DNA from: Diphasiastrum complanatum | Taxonomy: Eukaryota; Streptophyta; Lycopodiopsida; Lycopodiales; Lycopodiaceae | Direction: 5' to 3' | Length of the DNA stretch: 64,000 nucleotides | NCBI GenBank assembly: GCA_029204225.1 | Contig: CM055092.1 | Location: 79,244,527 to 79,308,526 of the forward strand | Notes under the pieces: generated by a model | Told to the model about the DNA's origin: nothing | What the model saw: only the letters and a program-made list of their open reading frames with translations | The model's database searches: none | Shown here: positions 11,641 to 23,460 of the stretch, one piece after another | Position numbering within the stretch: the first letter of the stretch is position 1 | How the letters are laid out: the number at the start of each line of letters is the position of its first letter | Made by a program: the position numbers and the translations under genes

Positions 11641-12148
11641 TTATAGATCAAGTACATCCAGGAGCTGAGTACTGTCCAGCAAGCCTTCACACGTGTGAAG
11701 AGTGCCTAATCATCTAGATCCACCAACAGGAGCCAAATATGCCCATTATCCAAAGTTGACTTATCACACTAGCTAGAAGCCAAAAAGCTAGTCTACACAA
11801 TAATAGGGATATTCCTTATAAAATAGGATCTAGTGGAATATCTACACCCTATCCTCTAAAACCTAATCCACATGTGTGAACAACAACTTGACATGTGGGA
11901 GCATTTACTCATTCACATGAAAGTGCAGGCTATTTACAAGGAAATTGACCAAAATGTCTTTTTCTTAGATTCTACTCAAAAGTCATGTTCACACTTGTGT
12001 AGATCTATCTAAAATAACTATACTCAAGTACTTTTTCTACTTCCTTTCACACGTGGGAACAATCTCCATAGGTGTGAGATCCTATCATGATCATAGATCT
12101 CAAGATTAACATATTACATTAACCAAGATAGAAGTGACAATTTCAACA
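11640..12148 (-). mobile_element. Solo/partial LTR, minus orientation
   Basis: Collinear with 59527-60048: both contain GATCAAGTACATCCA, the palindrome CTTCACACGTGTGAAG (here 11685-11700), TTTCACACGTGGGAAC, and GAAGTGACAATTT before a CAACA terminus (here 12148). The outer part present at 59240-59526 is missing, and no polypurine tract adjoins the terminus. It is therefore a truncated copy joined to the pol remnant. Confidence 0.7.
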
Positions 12149-12251
12149 AAAACTACCATTATTCCTTTCATTAAGTCAGGATAATCTTTGATTCTGACAT
12201 TGAAATGATCATGCACAAAGCACGTGGACTCAAAGAATTTCAAGTACATTA

Positions 12252-12835
12252 TGTTGGGAAATCTCGCTCCCAATAAGGGTATAGTGGGTATCTAGACACA
12301 AATTGTTTTGTCCTCTGATACCCATTGTTGAGATTCTCACAGAAACAAACCCAGATGGAATTCGATTTTGTCCTCGGGTCTACTGCCCTCCGTGACAAGA
12401 TCTACAATCCTCCAAAGTGAGGACAGACATTGTTGTCCTACGTAGAATTTACTTATGCATTCGACAAGGTAAAAATCAGTGTGCAAAATAAAATTGAAAC
12501 CAGCTGATTATAAACATACAACTATCAAACAATTAAGCATTCGATCATGTTCAAGACAAAAAACTCTTCTGCATGAAACATCTATTGCATTATCAGAGAA
12601 TTCCTTAAGCGCTGTTGTGACAGACCACACAGCGCGTCAACGCGAAAGAAACTCTATCTTTCACAAATCAAAACTTGTCGCGCTTACTAGCAAACTTCTT
12701 GAGCCTTAGCTTGCTGGCTACACAGTGCTCAACTTACATTGGTATATTGCCAATCTACTGCAACTGTATTGATAATAATCAAGATCTACATATATGTAGA
12801 GAGGAGGACACAATTAGCAAATCAGGAGATTACAA
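12252..12835 (-). mobile_element. LTR-side segment of a minus-strand Copia element
   Basis: It starts with TGTTGGGAAATCTCGCTCCC. Its first 65-70 bases match the LTR start at 14785 (CCCAATAAGGG, AGACACAAATTGTTT, GTCCTC). It lies directly beyond the minus-strand integrase remnant, in the position of the 3' LTR. The inner boundary is not sharp. Confidence 0.55.
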
Positions 12836-12839
12836 GAAT

Positions 12840-14765
12840 GTTGTCTTTCTCTGAAGGATTCCTCGATCATTGCATAAATCAGTGAATCGGTTTGATATGT
12901 ACTCTCCACCACGATCTGTTATGATTTTCTTCATTTTGTTTCCTGTTCATCTTTCTACCTAGTTCACATATTCTGTGAACTTGTCAAATGCCTCTGATTT
13001 GTTGTGAATGAAGTAGACTCAGGTGAATTTACTGTAGTCATCAATGAAGATTATATAGTACTTTGAGCCTCCTACTGAGATCACATCAAAAGGTCCACAT
13101 ATGTCCGAATGTACCAGCTCCAGAATCTTTGTTGTTCTATAGGAGTCTATCATAAATGGCATTCGGAACATCTTCCCTCTCATGCACGCATCACAGGTGG
13201 TCGAACTAGTTGCATTCGAGATGCTTCCTCCTATGATAGCTCCATGTTGGCTTTCTTGATACAATGCCATTGAATTTATGTGGCATAGTCGCCTGTGCCA
13301 TAGAACATCTGCAGAATCATGGGCTTGATGTGCTTGATCTGTTGGTAGGCGTACCCTCAAATGATACAGGTTGCCTTTGCGTCTTCCTTGTGCGATCAAC
13401 GTATTGGTGCTGGCTTCAATGACATTACATGTTTCGTCTAAAACGTCACATGCATCTTAGCATCTGCTATCTTTTCTACTGATAGCAAATCTTGTTGTAG
13501 TGTGGGTACGAAGAGAACATCTTTGAGTTGTCGGTCTCTGCCATTTGTATTGAGCCATAATGAACCAAAACCATTCACTTGGTGTTTTGATCCATCTCCA
13601 AGTACTATGAATCTTGATGGATCAGTATTTCAAAAATCAAACATTATTTGTCTTGATGTAATGAAGTGTGAAGTAGCTCCTGAATCAAGAATAACTTCTT
13701 GTGTGTCAGATGTGGAGACTGCACACACGTCTGTACACAGATAGGTCGTCGAAATTCCACTGTTTGACCTATCTTCGCCCATCTTCGAGTTTCCCGGTTC
13801 TTCGACATAGGAAGAACTATTATTGTTCTTCCGTTTCCCTTGAGGTTGCTTGTTCATCAGGTTCTGGTAGCAATCCATGCCTACATGACCCTTCTTGTGG
13901 CAATGGATACACTCAATCTTCAGATTGAGCCAACACGAATCGATAGCATGTCCTTCGCGTCTACATCTCACGCATGTTTTCTTGTCGCCATTCTGTTGTT
14001 TAGGCTTTCCTTTGTTCTTCCAATCGTCTTTGTTGGCTCCCTCTGATTGTTGGTCTCGATCCTACTTTCGGTCTGACTCCCTCTTAGGCTTGAACTACTT
14101 CTTTGGGTTCTCCTTGTTGCCATATAGACCTTGATCAGAAACGTCCTTGTGATCAACGTGCTCACGGGCTTTGATTTTTTTCTCAAATCTCAATCACTGT
14201 GAGCTGCTTCTCTTCTGATACTGCATTCTCTATTGCAACATTATGTAATGAAAGGAATAGATCCTTCATCTTTCTGATAAAAGAGGTAAGGTCTTTGCCA
14301 TCCCATCATAGATTTGTCAGCCAATCTTCAAGAAGCATAGTCTGGCTATGTGATTTCATCTAAAATCTGGTAAGCAATGTATCCCACATCTCTCTTGCAT
14401 TAGAGAGTGTCATGAGGTCAAGTGTTAGGCTATCTTCGATGGATGATGACAACACGTCTACTGCCAGGTCATTCTTCTCTCTCCATTCTTGTAGCTCTTT
14501 GCCAGTAATTGTAGGCAACTCTTCGGTGCCATCTACCCAGGGCCATAGCCCTTCTCCCTTCAATATGAGAGAGGTCTTTATCTTCCATGCTAGGAAGTTC
14601 AACCTGACTAAGTTGAGGATTGTGCATATCTTCGACTATATACTGCTGATCAATGCCATTGCTGTAGATTGTGTTCTTCAACTAGTCTTTCTGGTTTCTT
14701 GTTTTGAATGCTTGTCTCCTGGATCTGATAGCTCTTTACCTATATCAGGTCTCGGATATGAGCCT
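12840..14765 (-). pseudogene. Copia gag-protease-integrase remnant
   Basis: Read on the minus strand: gag start (NFLAWKIKTSLILKG, 14360-14602) and continued broken gag; a zinc knuckle (CIHCHKKGHVGMDC) and a protease site (ILDSGATSHF) in 13630-13971; then GAG-pre-integrase (LWHRRLCHI) and integrase (LVHSDICGPF, FIDDYSKFT) in 13019-13399. A frame beyond 13019 continues to TDRGGEYISNRF, the second integrase Asp, at about 12860. Reverse transcriptase and RNase H are absent. Several stops and frameshifts break it. The initiator-Met primer site lies just upstream at 14772-14783. Confidence 0.85.
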
Positions 14766-14771
14766 GTCGTG

Positions 14772-14783
14772 GCTTTGATACCA
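14772..14783 (-). other. Primer binding site, initiator Met tRNA
   Basis: The minus strand reads TGGTATCAAAGC one base inside the LTR terminus (AACA on the minus strand, TGTT at 14785 on plus). This is the standard plant Copia primer site with one substitution (CAG to CAA). Confidence 0.85.
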
Positions 14784-14784
14784 C

Positions 14785-14852
14785 TGTTGAAAAATCTTGC
14801 TCCCAATAAGGGTGCAGTGGGTATTCAGACACAAATTGTTTCGTCCTCAAAT
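14785..14852 (-). mobile_element. 5' LTR stub of the minus-strand Copia element
   Basis: About 68 bases match 12252-12319. The match ends where another Copia fragment begins near 14850, so the 5' LTR is truncated by that junction. Confidence 0.75.
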
Positions 14853-15186
14853 GCTTGATCTTGGAAAAGGCCTTCTGTGTGATTTTGCCAAAACACAAGC
14901 TTCACAAGGTTGAAGCTCCTTTGACAGTGTCTTTGGTAGTCCAACAACTTTTCCTTCCTTGACCATAGATTGCATGGCTTTGAAATTGGGATGTCCCAAT
15001 CTCTTATGCCACAGATCCTCCTGAAGAACCTTGGTCTCATAAGCAATATCTGAAATATTAGCACTCTCTCTAGAATCTAGTTTGTACAACTTTCCAATTC
15101 TAGATCCTCTTGCAATAACTTCAATTTCTCTTGAGATTATACACTTGTCAACTTGAAACTTGACATCCAATCCACTATCAAACAAC
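14847..15186 (-). pseudogene. Copia GAG-pre-integrase fragment
   Basis: The minus-strand frame gives LFDSGLDV at its start, YKLDSRESANISD, LWHKRLGHPNFKAMQ and CEACVLAKSHRRPF. It is closely similar in order and wording to the plus-strand element at 22375-23145, so both are one Copia family. It is cut at both ends: at about 15188 by a Ty3-like LTR and at about 14850 by the neighbouring LTR stub. Confidence 0.85.
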
Positions 15187-16462
15187 TGTTTCGTACTATA
15201 CCAACAAGGTTAATATAGATTTTGTAGTATATAATGTCGAACCCACAGAGGACAGCGTTAGAAAGTTATGTATTTGGTACAATTTATGATACATTTTGAG
15301 TGAAGTGGCTTCAGGAGTTATTCTGGTTGTCAACAGACATTAGAAAGTAACCAGTATTACTTATGTTGGGGTGTGTAGTGTTAATAATTCCAGAACAACA
15401 ATCTTGCCTCTATCAAATCAAATGAAACGCGTTCTACAGGTGAGATGTTATCAGAGTAGTACAATAGTACTACACTCCAGCTGATTAAGGTGTCAATAGA
15501 GAGTCAAGAAATGTTCGATGTATTCGTGGTTGTGCAGACAATTAATTAATCGCGTTCGTGAACTGTTCATTTCTAGACAGAAGTCCTCAACAAGTTAAGT
15601 CCAAAGTTATGGTTAAAGAACACAAATAGTTTTAGAAAACATTAGAAGCTTATGTTAATTACAATCAGGAACACAAATCAAAGACTCAATTCTTTAGACA
15701 GGGTCTGCCATCTCATATGTATACATACAGTTTTATTCAATGATCGTGCTAGACTGTATCAAATGTAGTTATCATTTGAGTGCCGAAAAGAAAGTATTCG
15801 CGACAGATGAATAAAATGATTTTAAGACAGTACTTTAGAGCATGTTTTACGGATACATAGCAAACGACTGTACTGCGCTAGAGAGTCTGTCTAATCAGAG
15901 AGTAGTTCATGTAATGTGTTAGAGATTGCTAGTAGACTCAGGATCACTCACACTCAACAGTGCGGAGAACAGAGATAAGGGAGAATAACTCTCAGCACTC
16001 TATTCACTTCTTCAACCTCTTACATATGCATAAACTCTTCTCTCTAGATGGTCGAGACTGAAGTGTGAGATCAATATATGTTCTACAGGGCGAACAAACA
16101 CACCTCTAAAACAACAGGTGCGTCGCTCCCACGAAAAGGTCTAGTTAACAATTAGATTGAGTATATGTTCAATTATATCATAAGAGGTATATTTAACTAA
16201 GAGTTAAAATTACTCTAGTTTAACATGTCTATTCATATCTAGTCGTTTTGCATGGATGACCTAATAAAGGTTATCCAAGGCAATGTCTTTCCTTTTAAAG
16301 GTCTTGTCCTTAAATACAAGTCAAGTACTTAGGAGATATATTCTCAAAAAATGACTTAGGCCTCTTCATGATTTATATTTATCTAGCTCATATCTTCATT
16401 TTTGAGTATATCATGCCATATTTAGGCTGATATTCAATATTTAACAATTTCGTGGCATCACA
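15187..16462 (-). mobile_element. Ty3-like LTR, minus orientation, about 1.28 kb
   Basis: The minus strand begins TGTGATGCCACGAAATTG directly after a polypurine tract (16463-16478). The other terminus on the plus strand begins TGTTTCG at 15187, so the ends are TG and CA in the element's orientation. It interrupts the Copia fragment at its left end. The TGTGATGCC start is common in Ty3 LTRs. No second copy was found in the window. Confidence 0.6.
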
Positions 16463-16478
16463 TATCCCCTTCCTCAAA
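16463..16478 (-). other. Polypurine tract
   Basis: The minus strand reads TTTGAGGAAGGGGATA immediately before the LTR start TGTGATG. Position and composition match a plus-strand priming site. Confidence 0.7.
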
Positions 16479-16789
16479 TGTGAAACGTCCTCGTGAACAT
16501 ATAATCTTCATTTCAAGGATCATTCGCGAGAAATTCTGTTCTTCAGATTTTCGTTAAGGCGAAAAGATATTTCTTCATATGTTTCTTCCTTTAGATATTT
16601 CTTCGTCTTAGAGAATATATGTCTTTATAGTTTCTTTGATTGAATAGGTTGATTTGATTTGATCTTTGAATTGTTGATAAGAACTAGAATCAAACTTCAA
16701 AACAGCTTCAAAACTTCAAAGATCTGGATTCAACATCACATAGAAGCATCACCACAACATAGGCAAGAATGAATATTTACGAAGGATTC

Positions 16790-18060
16790 AATTCTTCGTG
16801 TAGTTTTTGGGCTAACTCCAAATTTTGTTGAGCCTCAATCAACATCAAGTCTTCTTTTGATTTCGTATAATGGCCAACTGGTAGGTTGCCAAATTCTTGA
16901 AGCTTAACAAGGAGCAATGTTCCATCGAACAGCTCCTAAGTTAACTTTCTGTCTGCACCTAAATCACTACGAAGTGTGATTTCTTTACAATAGTGGGCTG
17001 AAAATCTTATGAAAGGGTTTTAAACGTAAAGATTCTGGACGAAAAACAATGTCTTTGCCGCGAAAGTTCCAAACTGCCAAAATGAATATGTACAAAATTG
17101 CTTATATCGAAGTTACTTCCTTCGATCTTGCAGATCGTGTCGAATCTCCGCAAAATAATCAGCAAAGTTTCACTCCCAATCCACGTAAAGACTAAAAAGT
17201 TCTGGATAGGCCATATTTACATTGATCAGCAGACCTGCATCATTGAAAGCGCCTAGATCTGCAACACTTTGTGGTTTGTACAGTTGAAACTGCGACTTCC
17301 GCTTCCAAAAATGTCACTTATTGTCTTCATTTTGCAAAAACTGAAATTCTTTAATACGAATGTATTCGAGAGCATACATAAGAAAAGAGCCTATGTATAT
17401 TTCAACTGAACCAAAAGGCACGACCTAAAATTTTTCCTGAATTATGCCCCAGTAGAGACATCCTTTCTGCTCGATAGATAGCTTGTCCTTTTTCCATGGT
17501 GTCTTCCAATCAGCGAAGGCGATGCCTACTGCGCCTGGTAGCATCAGATAATCCACACGCCATTGTAATTCAATGTTAAATTACAATGGAATCTTTCAGT
17601 GGACACCCCTTCTAGAATCATTCAGCAAATAAATGGAATCTTTCAGCACATACTTTCGATTGATTTCGACATGGTCGCTTTGCCTGAGTTGCTGCTATTG
17701 CCAAATCCTAAGTTTGCAACGCAGCAACTAACTTCTGGTCTTCCAACTGCTGCTTGAGATCTGACAACTCTTGTTCGAGCTGGTCGATCTTTGCGACTGC
17801 CTCCAAATACTCTGGATGGTCAGTGACTCCGAGAAGGCAAGCACAGTTTGAAGTTGTTGTGTCAGTTCATCAATGCGTTGCAGGGCCTAAAGGTATTCTT
17901 CATGAGAGTCGGGCCCACTGCAAGTTGGGGTGGCTTCACTAGATAGCTCTTTCGACTCAGCCAACTCTTCCTCGACCTTTGCATCCTCGAGCAGTTCCAG
18001 GAACTCGACCCCAAAATTTTTGAGCATCTGGCCTTGGAGCTGGTTCAATTTTGAGAGGTC
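16790..18060 (-). pseudogene. Degenerate coding sequence with coiled-coil repeats, unknown
   Basis: The minus strand shows long interrupted reading: near 17950-18050 an acidic helical stretch (EFLELLEDAKVEEELAES), then two related heptad-like blocks (ALQRIDELTQQLQ and EAVAKIDQLEQELSDLKQQL) with a frameshift between them. Further left are LGAFNDAGLLINVN and, near 16800-16900, FGNLPVGHYTKSKEDLM. Stops and shifts occur throughout. It lies upstream of a polypurine tract and LTR in the same orientation, so it may be the 3' coding part of that retroelement. No family was recognised. Confidence 0.35.
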
Positions 18061-18179
18061 AATTGTAATTGAGCATGGTTTGAAGATTATTAAAATATTA
18101 TCTTCCTATCTCAAGTTTGGGGCCATGTCCATGGTGATTTCCACTAAATTTCATGTTATACATAAAAGGAGTGTGAATT

Positions 18180-18808
18180 GAGCACATATCCTTCTAGTGT
18201 AGTCATATTTGAGTTAGATAGGTTCTATTTTGATGACATGCAGTAGTTTAGATAACATGCAAAGTCATATTGTATGCATGCAAGCCACATGCAATCAGTG
18301 CATGCAACATGCAAAGTAGTTTCAATGATCTACACATGTCTAGGCAGTTTTATGAGTTGACATGCAGTACATGCAACATACATGCATGCAGTTACACATG
18401 TGGATCTTTGGTAGGTGAATTAATTCAGTTAAGTGGACTTTCCATGCAACTCCACTGTAGGAATTCGAGTTTCTCTCATGTAGGGAAAGCTGGGCATGTT
18501 TTGCCATATTGTGAATATTGAGATTTTGGTGTTTTAGACTCATTCTCTCTCTACTCGAGTTATTCATGCTTGATTATCTATCTCTACCCGAGAGCAGTCT
18601 CTTTTTTCAATACTGAACACTCAGAATTTTTTCTAACATTCATTTCTTGTAGTGAAGAGTTAATTTTTTCATCTAATGTATGACATTGTGCTCTTGTTTT
18701 AGATTTTTCAAGCATATTGTTCTTTGATCAATCTTATGCAATCACAACACCTCAGTAAGATCCTGTAAGGTGTGTGGTGAAGTTCACACATGCTAAAAAC
18801 TTCACACA
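18180..18808 (+). mobile_element. Copia 5' LTR with many CATGCA motifs
   Basis: It ends CTTCACACA directly before the primer site at 18809. The left limit is approximate. Between 18237 and 18390 there are about ten CATGC/GCATG boxes, including TGCATGCA types. The gag start at 19574 lies about 750 bases downstream. Confidence 0.6.
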
Positions 18809-18820
18809 TGGTATCAGAGC
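18809..18820 (+). other. Primer binding site, initiator Met tRNA
   Basis: TGGTATCAGAGC follows the LTR terminus CACA without a gap; a standard plant Copia primer site. Confidence 0.9.
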
Positions 18821-19573
18821 TTAATGCTTTGAAGAGGTGAGGGTGTATACATCAGATCATCAGTGTTTTTGCTTGGAGGAACTTGGATTTGGGAAAGGGA
18901 TTCAAACTTGTTGAGAAACAAGCAATCTGAAGATCATAAGTGGACCAAATCAAGGCTGATCTGATCCAGTGGAGCTCTGTATGGACAGAGAGCTCACACA
19001 TGTGAAATCAGCCTTCATTAATGAGTGTTACTTCTCAAGTAATGATCCAAATTTGATGTTCTATAGCTTGTTGGATAGGTATTGAAGAGTAGAATGTGTT
19101 GCTCTTGTTTCTAAATCAATTTGATTTGTTTCTAGAAGAGTTTTAGGCAATCATAGAGCTTGAGAGGGTGCTCAACTCATGGGATATGCCAAAGTGGGCA
19201 CACATCTGTCTTTTTCACCATTTTCATCAATTTTCACTGTCAATCAAGTATAATTGGATAGAAGTGAGTGTTTAGAGGTCTTAGACTTTTCATTTCACAC
19301 ATATTACTGTGTTTGAGTTAAGAGTAAGTTCCTAGAGAGTTTATCGGTACTTTGAAACTTGTGGGAGAGATAGACTTCTTGCTTGCATGTGCTTCTTCTT
19401 TTGTGATTGAAGCAAGATCCAAATTCAAGATAGATTGATTTTCTGTGTTGAGAATTTGTTCTCACATCTGTTGCTAGGGTGGATCAACATTTGTGTTAGA
19501 TCCTAGATTGAGATAGCAAGCAACATCCTTTCAACTCCATTTTTTATCATTACTAGAATTTCTCATAGAGAAG

Positions 19574-20132
19574 ATGTCTTCATCTGGTTCACATTTCTTA
19601 GAGCACAGTGAGAGATTAACATCTTCCAATTATGCAATGTGGAAGATCAAAATGGAATTATTAGTGATTCTACAGGATGTAATGGATATTGTGAGTGGAG
19701 CTAAAGAAGAACCTGCTGCACCTAATGAAGCTGCAGCATTTCACAAAAGAACCAAAATTGCCCTTCATTTTATAAAAAATGAATGCTACCAATGAAGTGT
19801 TAAAAGAGATCAACACATGCACCACTGCCAAGGAAGCTTGGGATACTCTAAAAACAATCTATGAACTCAAAAATACTTCTAGATTGCTTACACTTAGAAA
19901 CCAAATATTTCTAAGTTATCAGAGAGTAGATGAGAGTGCTTCATCATATGTCATGAGAGTTAAGGATCTTCATCAAGAGTTAGCTGGTATTAGTGATGCT
20001 CTTAAGAACACTATGTCAAAATATTGGAAAAATCTATCTAATGTTGTGAGTAGGGATCCTAAAAATGCCAAAGATGAATTAAGCTCTTTTGGCTTAGTAA
20101 AGACCCATCTTAGAATAAAATATTCAAGGTAG
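19574..20132 (+). pseudogene. Copia gag, frameshifted and truncated
   Basis: From the ATG at 19574 the frame reads LEHSERLTSSNYAMWKIKM, the usual Copia gag start, to 19795. A shift moves the reading to 19779-20132 (INTCTTAKEAWDTLKTIYE, LRNQIFLSYQ, YVMRVKDLHQEL). The wording parallels the gag at 21479, so the two are related copies. Homology stops at about 20130, where the next LTR begins, so nucleocapsid and pol are lost. Confidence 0.85.
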
Positions 20133-20627
20133 GTAGAAGTAGAAACTCAAGCTACCATAGGAATTGCGATTTGTACTTTACATGCCACATTTAATGCATG
20201 AAAAGACTAGGTGGCACAATTAGACATAGTGAGGTGGCTTGAATAAAACTAGATAGCTTGAGAGGTGGATTCACAACTCCAATTCAACTCAAAGTAGGAG
20301 GAGAGTCGATGGATATATATATATGTGATGTACTCTCATTGAGAAATTGATGAAATTTGTGTGTAATGCAAATTTGGAGACAAGTACTTTGTGCCCTCTC
20401 TCTCTACACGAGTTTTGTACTTTCTATTTTCCCTCTCTAGCCGAGTTGAGGAATTTATGATGCTTAGTCTTATGTTTTGTTGACAGATCTTGCTTGTAAC
20501 ACAATAATATTTCTTGTATGATCAGCTTTCCTATTGTCAACCAATGCTAGTGTGATCTTTATGGTATTATTGGGCTTAAAAGATCAAAAGTACATGTGTA
20601 GGGCATCCCACACGTGTGAATTTATCA
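20133..20627 (+). mobile_element. Copia LTR
   Basis: It ends ATTTATCA directly before TGGTATCAGAGC at 20628 and carries CACACGTGTGAA at about 20610. A TATA-like run (ATATATATATATG) lies near 20312 and a CT-rich leader at about 20395-20450. The left end is approximate. Confidence 0.65.
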
Positions 20628-20639
20628 TGGTATCAGAGC
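20628..20639 (+). other. Primer binding site, initiator Met tRNA
   Basis: TGGTATCAGAGC, exact, immediately after the LTR terminus. Confidence 0.9.
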
Positions 20640-21389
20640 CTACCTAAGATTTACAAGCAAATCTAATCAAAAAGTTTGCAGATTTGATCAGATTTCAAGC
20701 TAAGAATTGTCTAGATTTTACTTTCTAGCTAGTTTGTAGTTTTCTGGTGATTTAGAGCTTCAAACCACTTCGAATGGTCCAGATTAGGTTTTGTACGGAA
20801 TTTCAGGTGCTGGCACGTGTGAAATCCACCTATTTTTAGTTTGGTAATTCTCCCTCACCTTAGATCCAAATTTCATGCAAATCAGCCCACTAGAAAGGTA
20901 GTAATGTGTAGAATCTGAATCATGATAGTTGGATAAGCCAATCAGAAGTTATCAGCTTTTGAAGAGTCGTAGGTAGGGTGCCTAGACCTGTAGCAAATCG
21001 TGTGTACATGTCATTTATTGCTTGAATGATCACAAAAATCATCCAAAAGTTGACCAATCTCATCTATATGTGATTTAGACAAAACTTATAGGTTCTAGGC
21101 AAATTGTTTCATACAAATAGATTGTATTTGAGTCAATTTGACATTTTTTGGAGTATTTCACACGTGTGAAATTCAGAGAACCATAACTTTTGCCATACTT
21201 CATCTTTTTTGATGATTCAAATCTTGTTTTAGAGAGATTGTCAAGCTAGTGAGATCTATCTCACAGTTTTTTGCTTAGTCTTACATAGGATTTGGTTTTG
21301 TACCCTTGATTGGTTCCTATAGTGAGAAGATAAGCAATTTTTTCAGCCATCTTTTTTTATTTCCATCATTCTTTATGACTTCAATGGGT

Positions 21390-23145
21390 GTATTTCTATT
21401 AAAAGCAAGTGAAAGATTGTCAACCTCCAATTACTCAATTTGGAAGGTTAGGATGGATCTGTCTTAATACTACAAGATGTGATGGATATTGTACTTGGAA
21501 TTGAAGAAGAACTACAAATTCCTCAAGAAATTCCAAAGTACAAAAAGAGAGCTAGGATGGCTCTGCATTATATTAAGATGAATGTCTCAAATGACATCTT
21601 AAGAGAAATCGGTGCTTGTACTAATGCCAAAGATGCTTGGGATACTCTCAAGTCCATCTATGAGGCAAAGAATACTTCTAGACTTCTAACACTAAGAAAC
21701 CAAAATTTTCAAAGTGTACAGAGAAGTGATGAATGTGCTTCATCTTATGTAATGAGAGTTAAAGACCTCCATAGAGAATTGTCATGCATAGGAGACTCCA
21801 TCAACCAAAATGAACTTGTTCAAGTCATACTTAATGGGTTAAAGGAGGAATATGACAACCTTGTTCAGAGTTATGCCATTAAGGAGGAGTTACCAAGTTT
21901 GGAAGCACTCCAAAGTGTGCTCATTTCTGAAGAATCAAGACAAGAGTATAAACTCTTGAAAATGGAGAGACTGTCTCTCAGCATTGATGGTAAAGCTCTC
22001 TTTACCAAAGACAAGCACAAGACAAGAAGTAAAAATCAACACCAACGCTCTTCAAGCAAGAACAATCTTATTTCCAAGGAGAAAGGAGAAGAGGATGAGT
22101 CCTCTCAAGCTTCCACATCCAAGAAGAAGAAGAAAAACATCAAGTGTTTCTTTTGTGGCAAGAAGGGGCTAGTATGCCACCAATTGCTTCAAGAAGAAGA
22201 GTCAATTCAATCAAGCCAACATTTCTAATGAAGAGAAGGAAGATGCTCATGCAAGTGATGGAGAGGGATCTTTTATGGTCTCGAGTTTTTCTTCATCACC
22301 TTTCAAGAAGGATGGTTCGTGGTATATCGACAGTGTAGCTTCCTCAGTGTAGCTCCAAGCATTCTTTTTCATCCATGTCACCTTATGAAGGGACCGAGAA
22401 TTCCATCTACACAGCTAATGATCATGAGTGTGCTATTGAAGGCATAGGGACCATTCCCTTAAAGCTTTCTTCATCAAAAGTCCTTTCTCTGTCTAAAGTA
22501 CTTTTTGTTCCTAAGTTAACAAAAAATCTTATCAGTGTTGGGCAGTTGTTTGATAGTGGACTAGACGTGAATTTCAATGTTGATACATGTACAATCAAGA
22601 AGCATGATGAGATCCTTGCATTTGGGTCTAGATATGGTGGAATCTACAAGCTTGATCCCAAAGAGTATGCTAACTCTTGTGATAGTGCTTTTGCTTCTCA
22701 TATGCCTTTGAAGGAACTATGGCATAGAAGGTTGGGGCATCCTAACTATAATTCTATGGTGTCCATGGTCAAGAAAGCCAAAGCTATTGGCTTGCCTAAT
22801 CTTATCTCCAAGAATTTCAAGCCATGTGAGGCTTGTGCCATATCTAAGTTTCATAAGAAGCCTTTTTCAAAGTCATCTATCAAGACTACACATCCATTGG
22901 AGCTCATACACTCGGATGTGCACTTCTCATCTTCAAAGATCAAGGGTGGTGCTACTTGCTTTGTAACTTTCATTGATGATTTCACAAGATTTACTTGGGT
23001 ATATCTTCTAGCTTCAAATTCTATGGTGTTTGACTATTTCCTAAAGTTTAAAGCTCTAGTTGAAAAGCAATTTTTATACAAAATCAAGATTCTTAGAAGT
23101 GATGGAGGTGGTGAGTACACTTCCAATAAATTTCATGGGTACTCT
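21390..23145 (+). pseudogene. Copia gag-protease-integrase, broken
   Basis: Gag starts near 21405 (SNYSIWKVRMD), is frameshifted before 21479, then runs to the zinc knuckle CFFCGKKG at about 22150, where another shift occurs. The protease motif near 22325 reads WYIDSVASSV, where DSGASSH is expected, and is followed by a stop. From 22375 one frame carries LSKVLFVPKLTKNLISVGQL, LWHRRLGHPNYNS, CEACAISKFHKKPF, LIHSDV (first integrase Asp) and ILRSDGGGEYTSNKF (second Asp). It stops near 23145 before the catalytic Glu, where LTR-like DNA begins. RT and RNase H are absent. Confidence 0.9.
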
Positions 23146-23460
23146 AGTACATGAGTTTATTAGTTAGGTCTTGTTATTTTGAACTAGGCTAGAAATGTAA
23201 TTAATAAACCTATTAGGATCCAATCACACATCTAATCACATGTGAAGCTATTGCATGGGTTAGGATGGCTTTTGGCATAATGTAGAATATCAATGGTAAT
23301 GACTTGTATGTATGGATATATAGTAGGCATGCATGGGCACTTGCATGCATGCATAGGCATGCATGAGCACTTGCATAGATAAAGCATGACCTATATCCTC
23401 TAGGAGAAACTCACCCTATTCCCATTCTTGTTATGTGATTTCATTGCCAGTCTTCTCTCT
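23146..23460 (+). mobile_element. Partial LTR related to 58836-59000
   Basis: It shares TTTATTAGTTA, GTAATTAATAA, GAAGCTATTGCATGG and ATGGCT in the same order as the LTR at 58773-59234. The first 65 bases of that LTR are missing here. CATGCATG boxes are frequent at 23320-23370. Confidence 0.6.
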
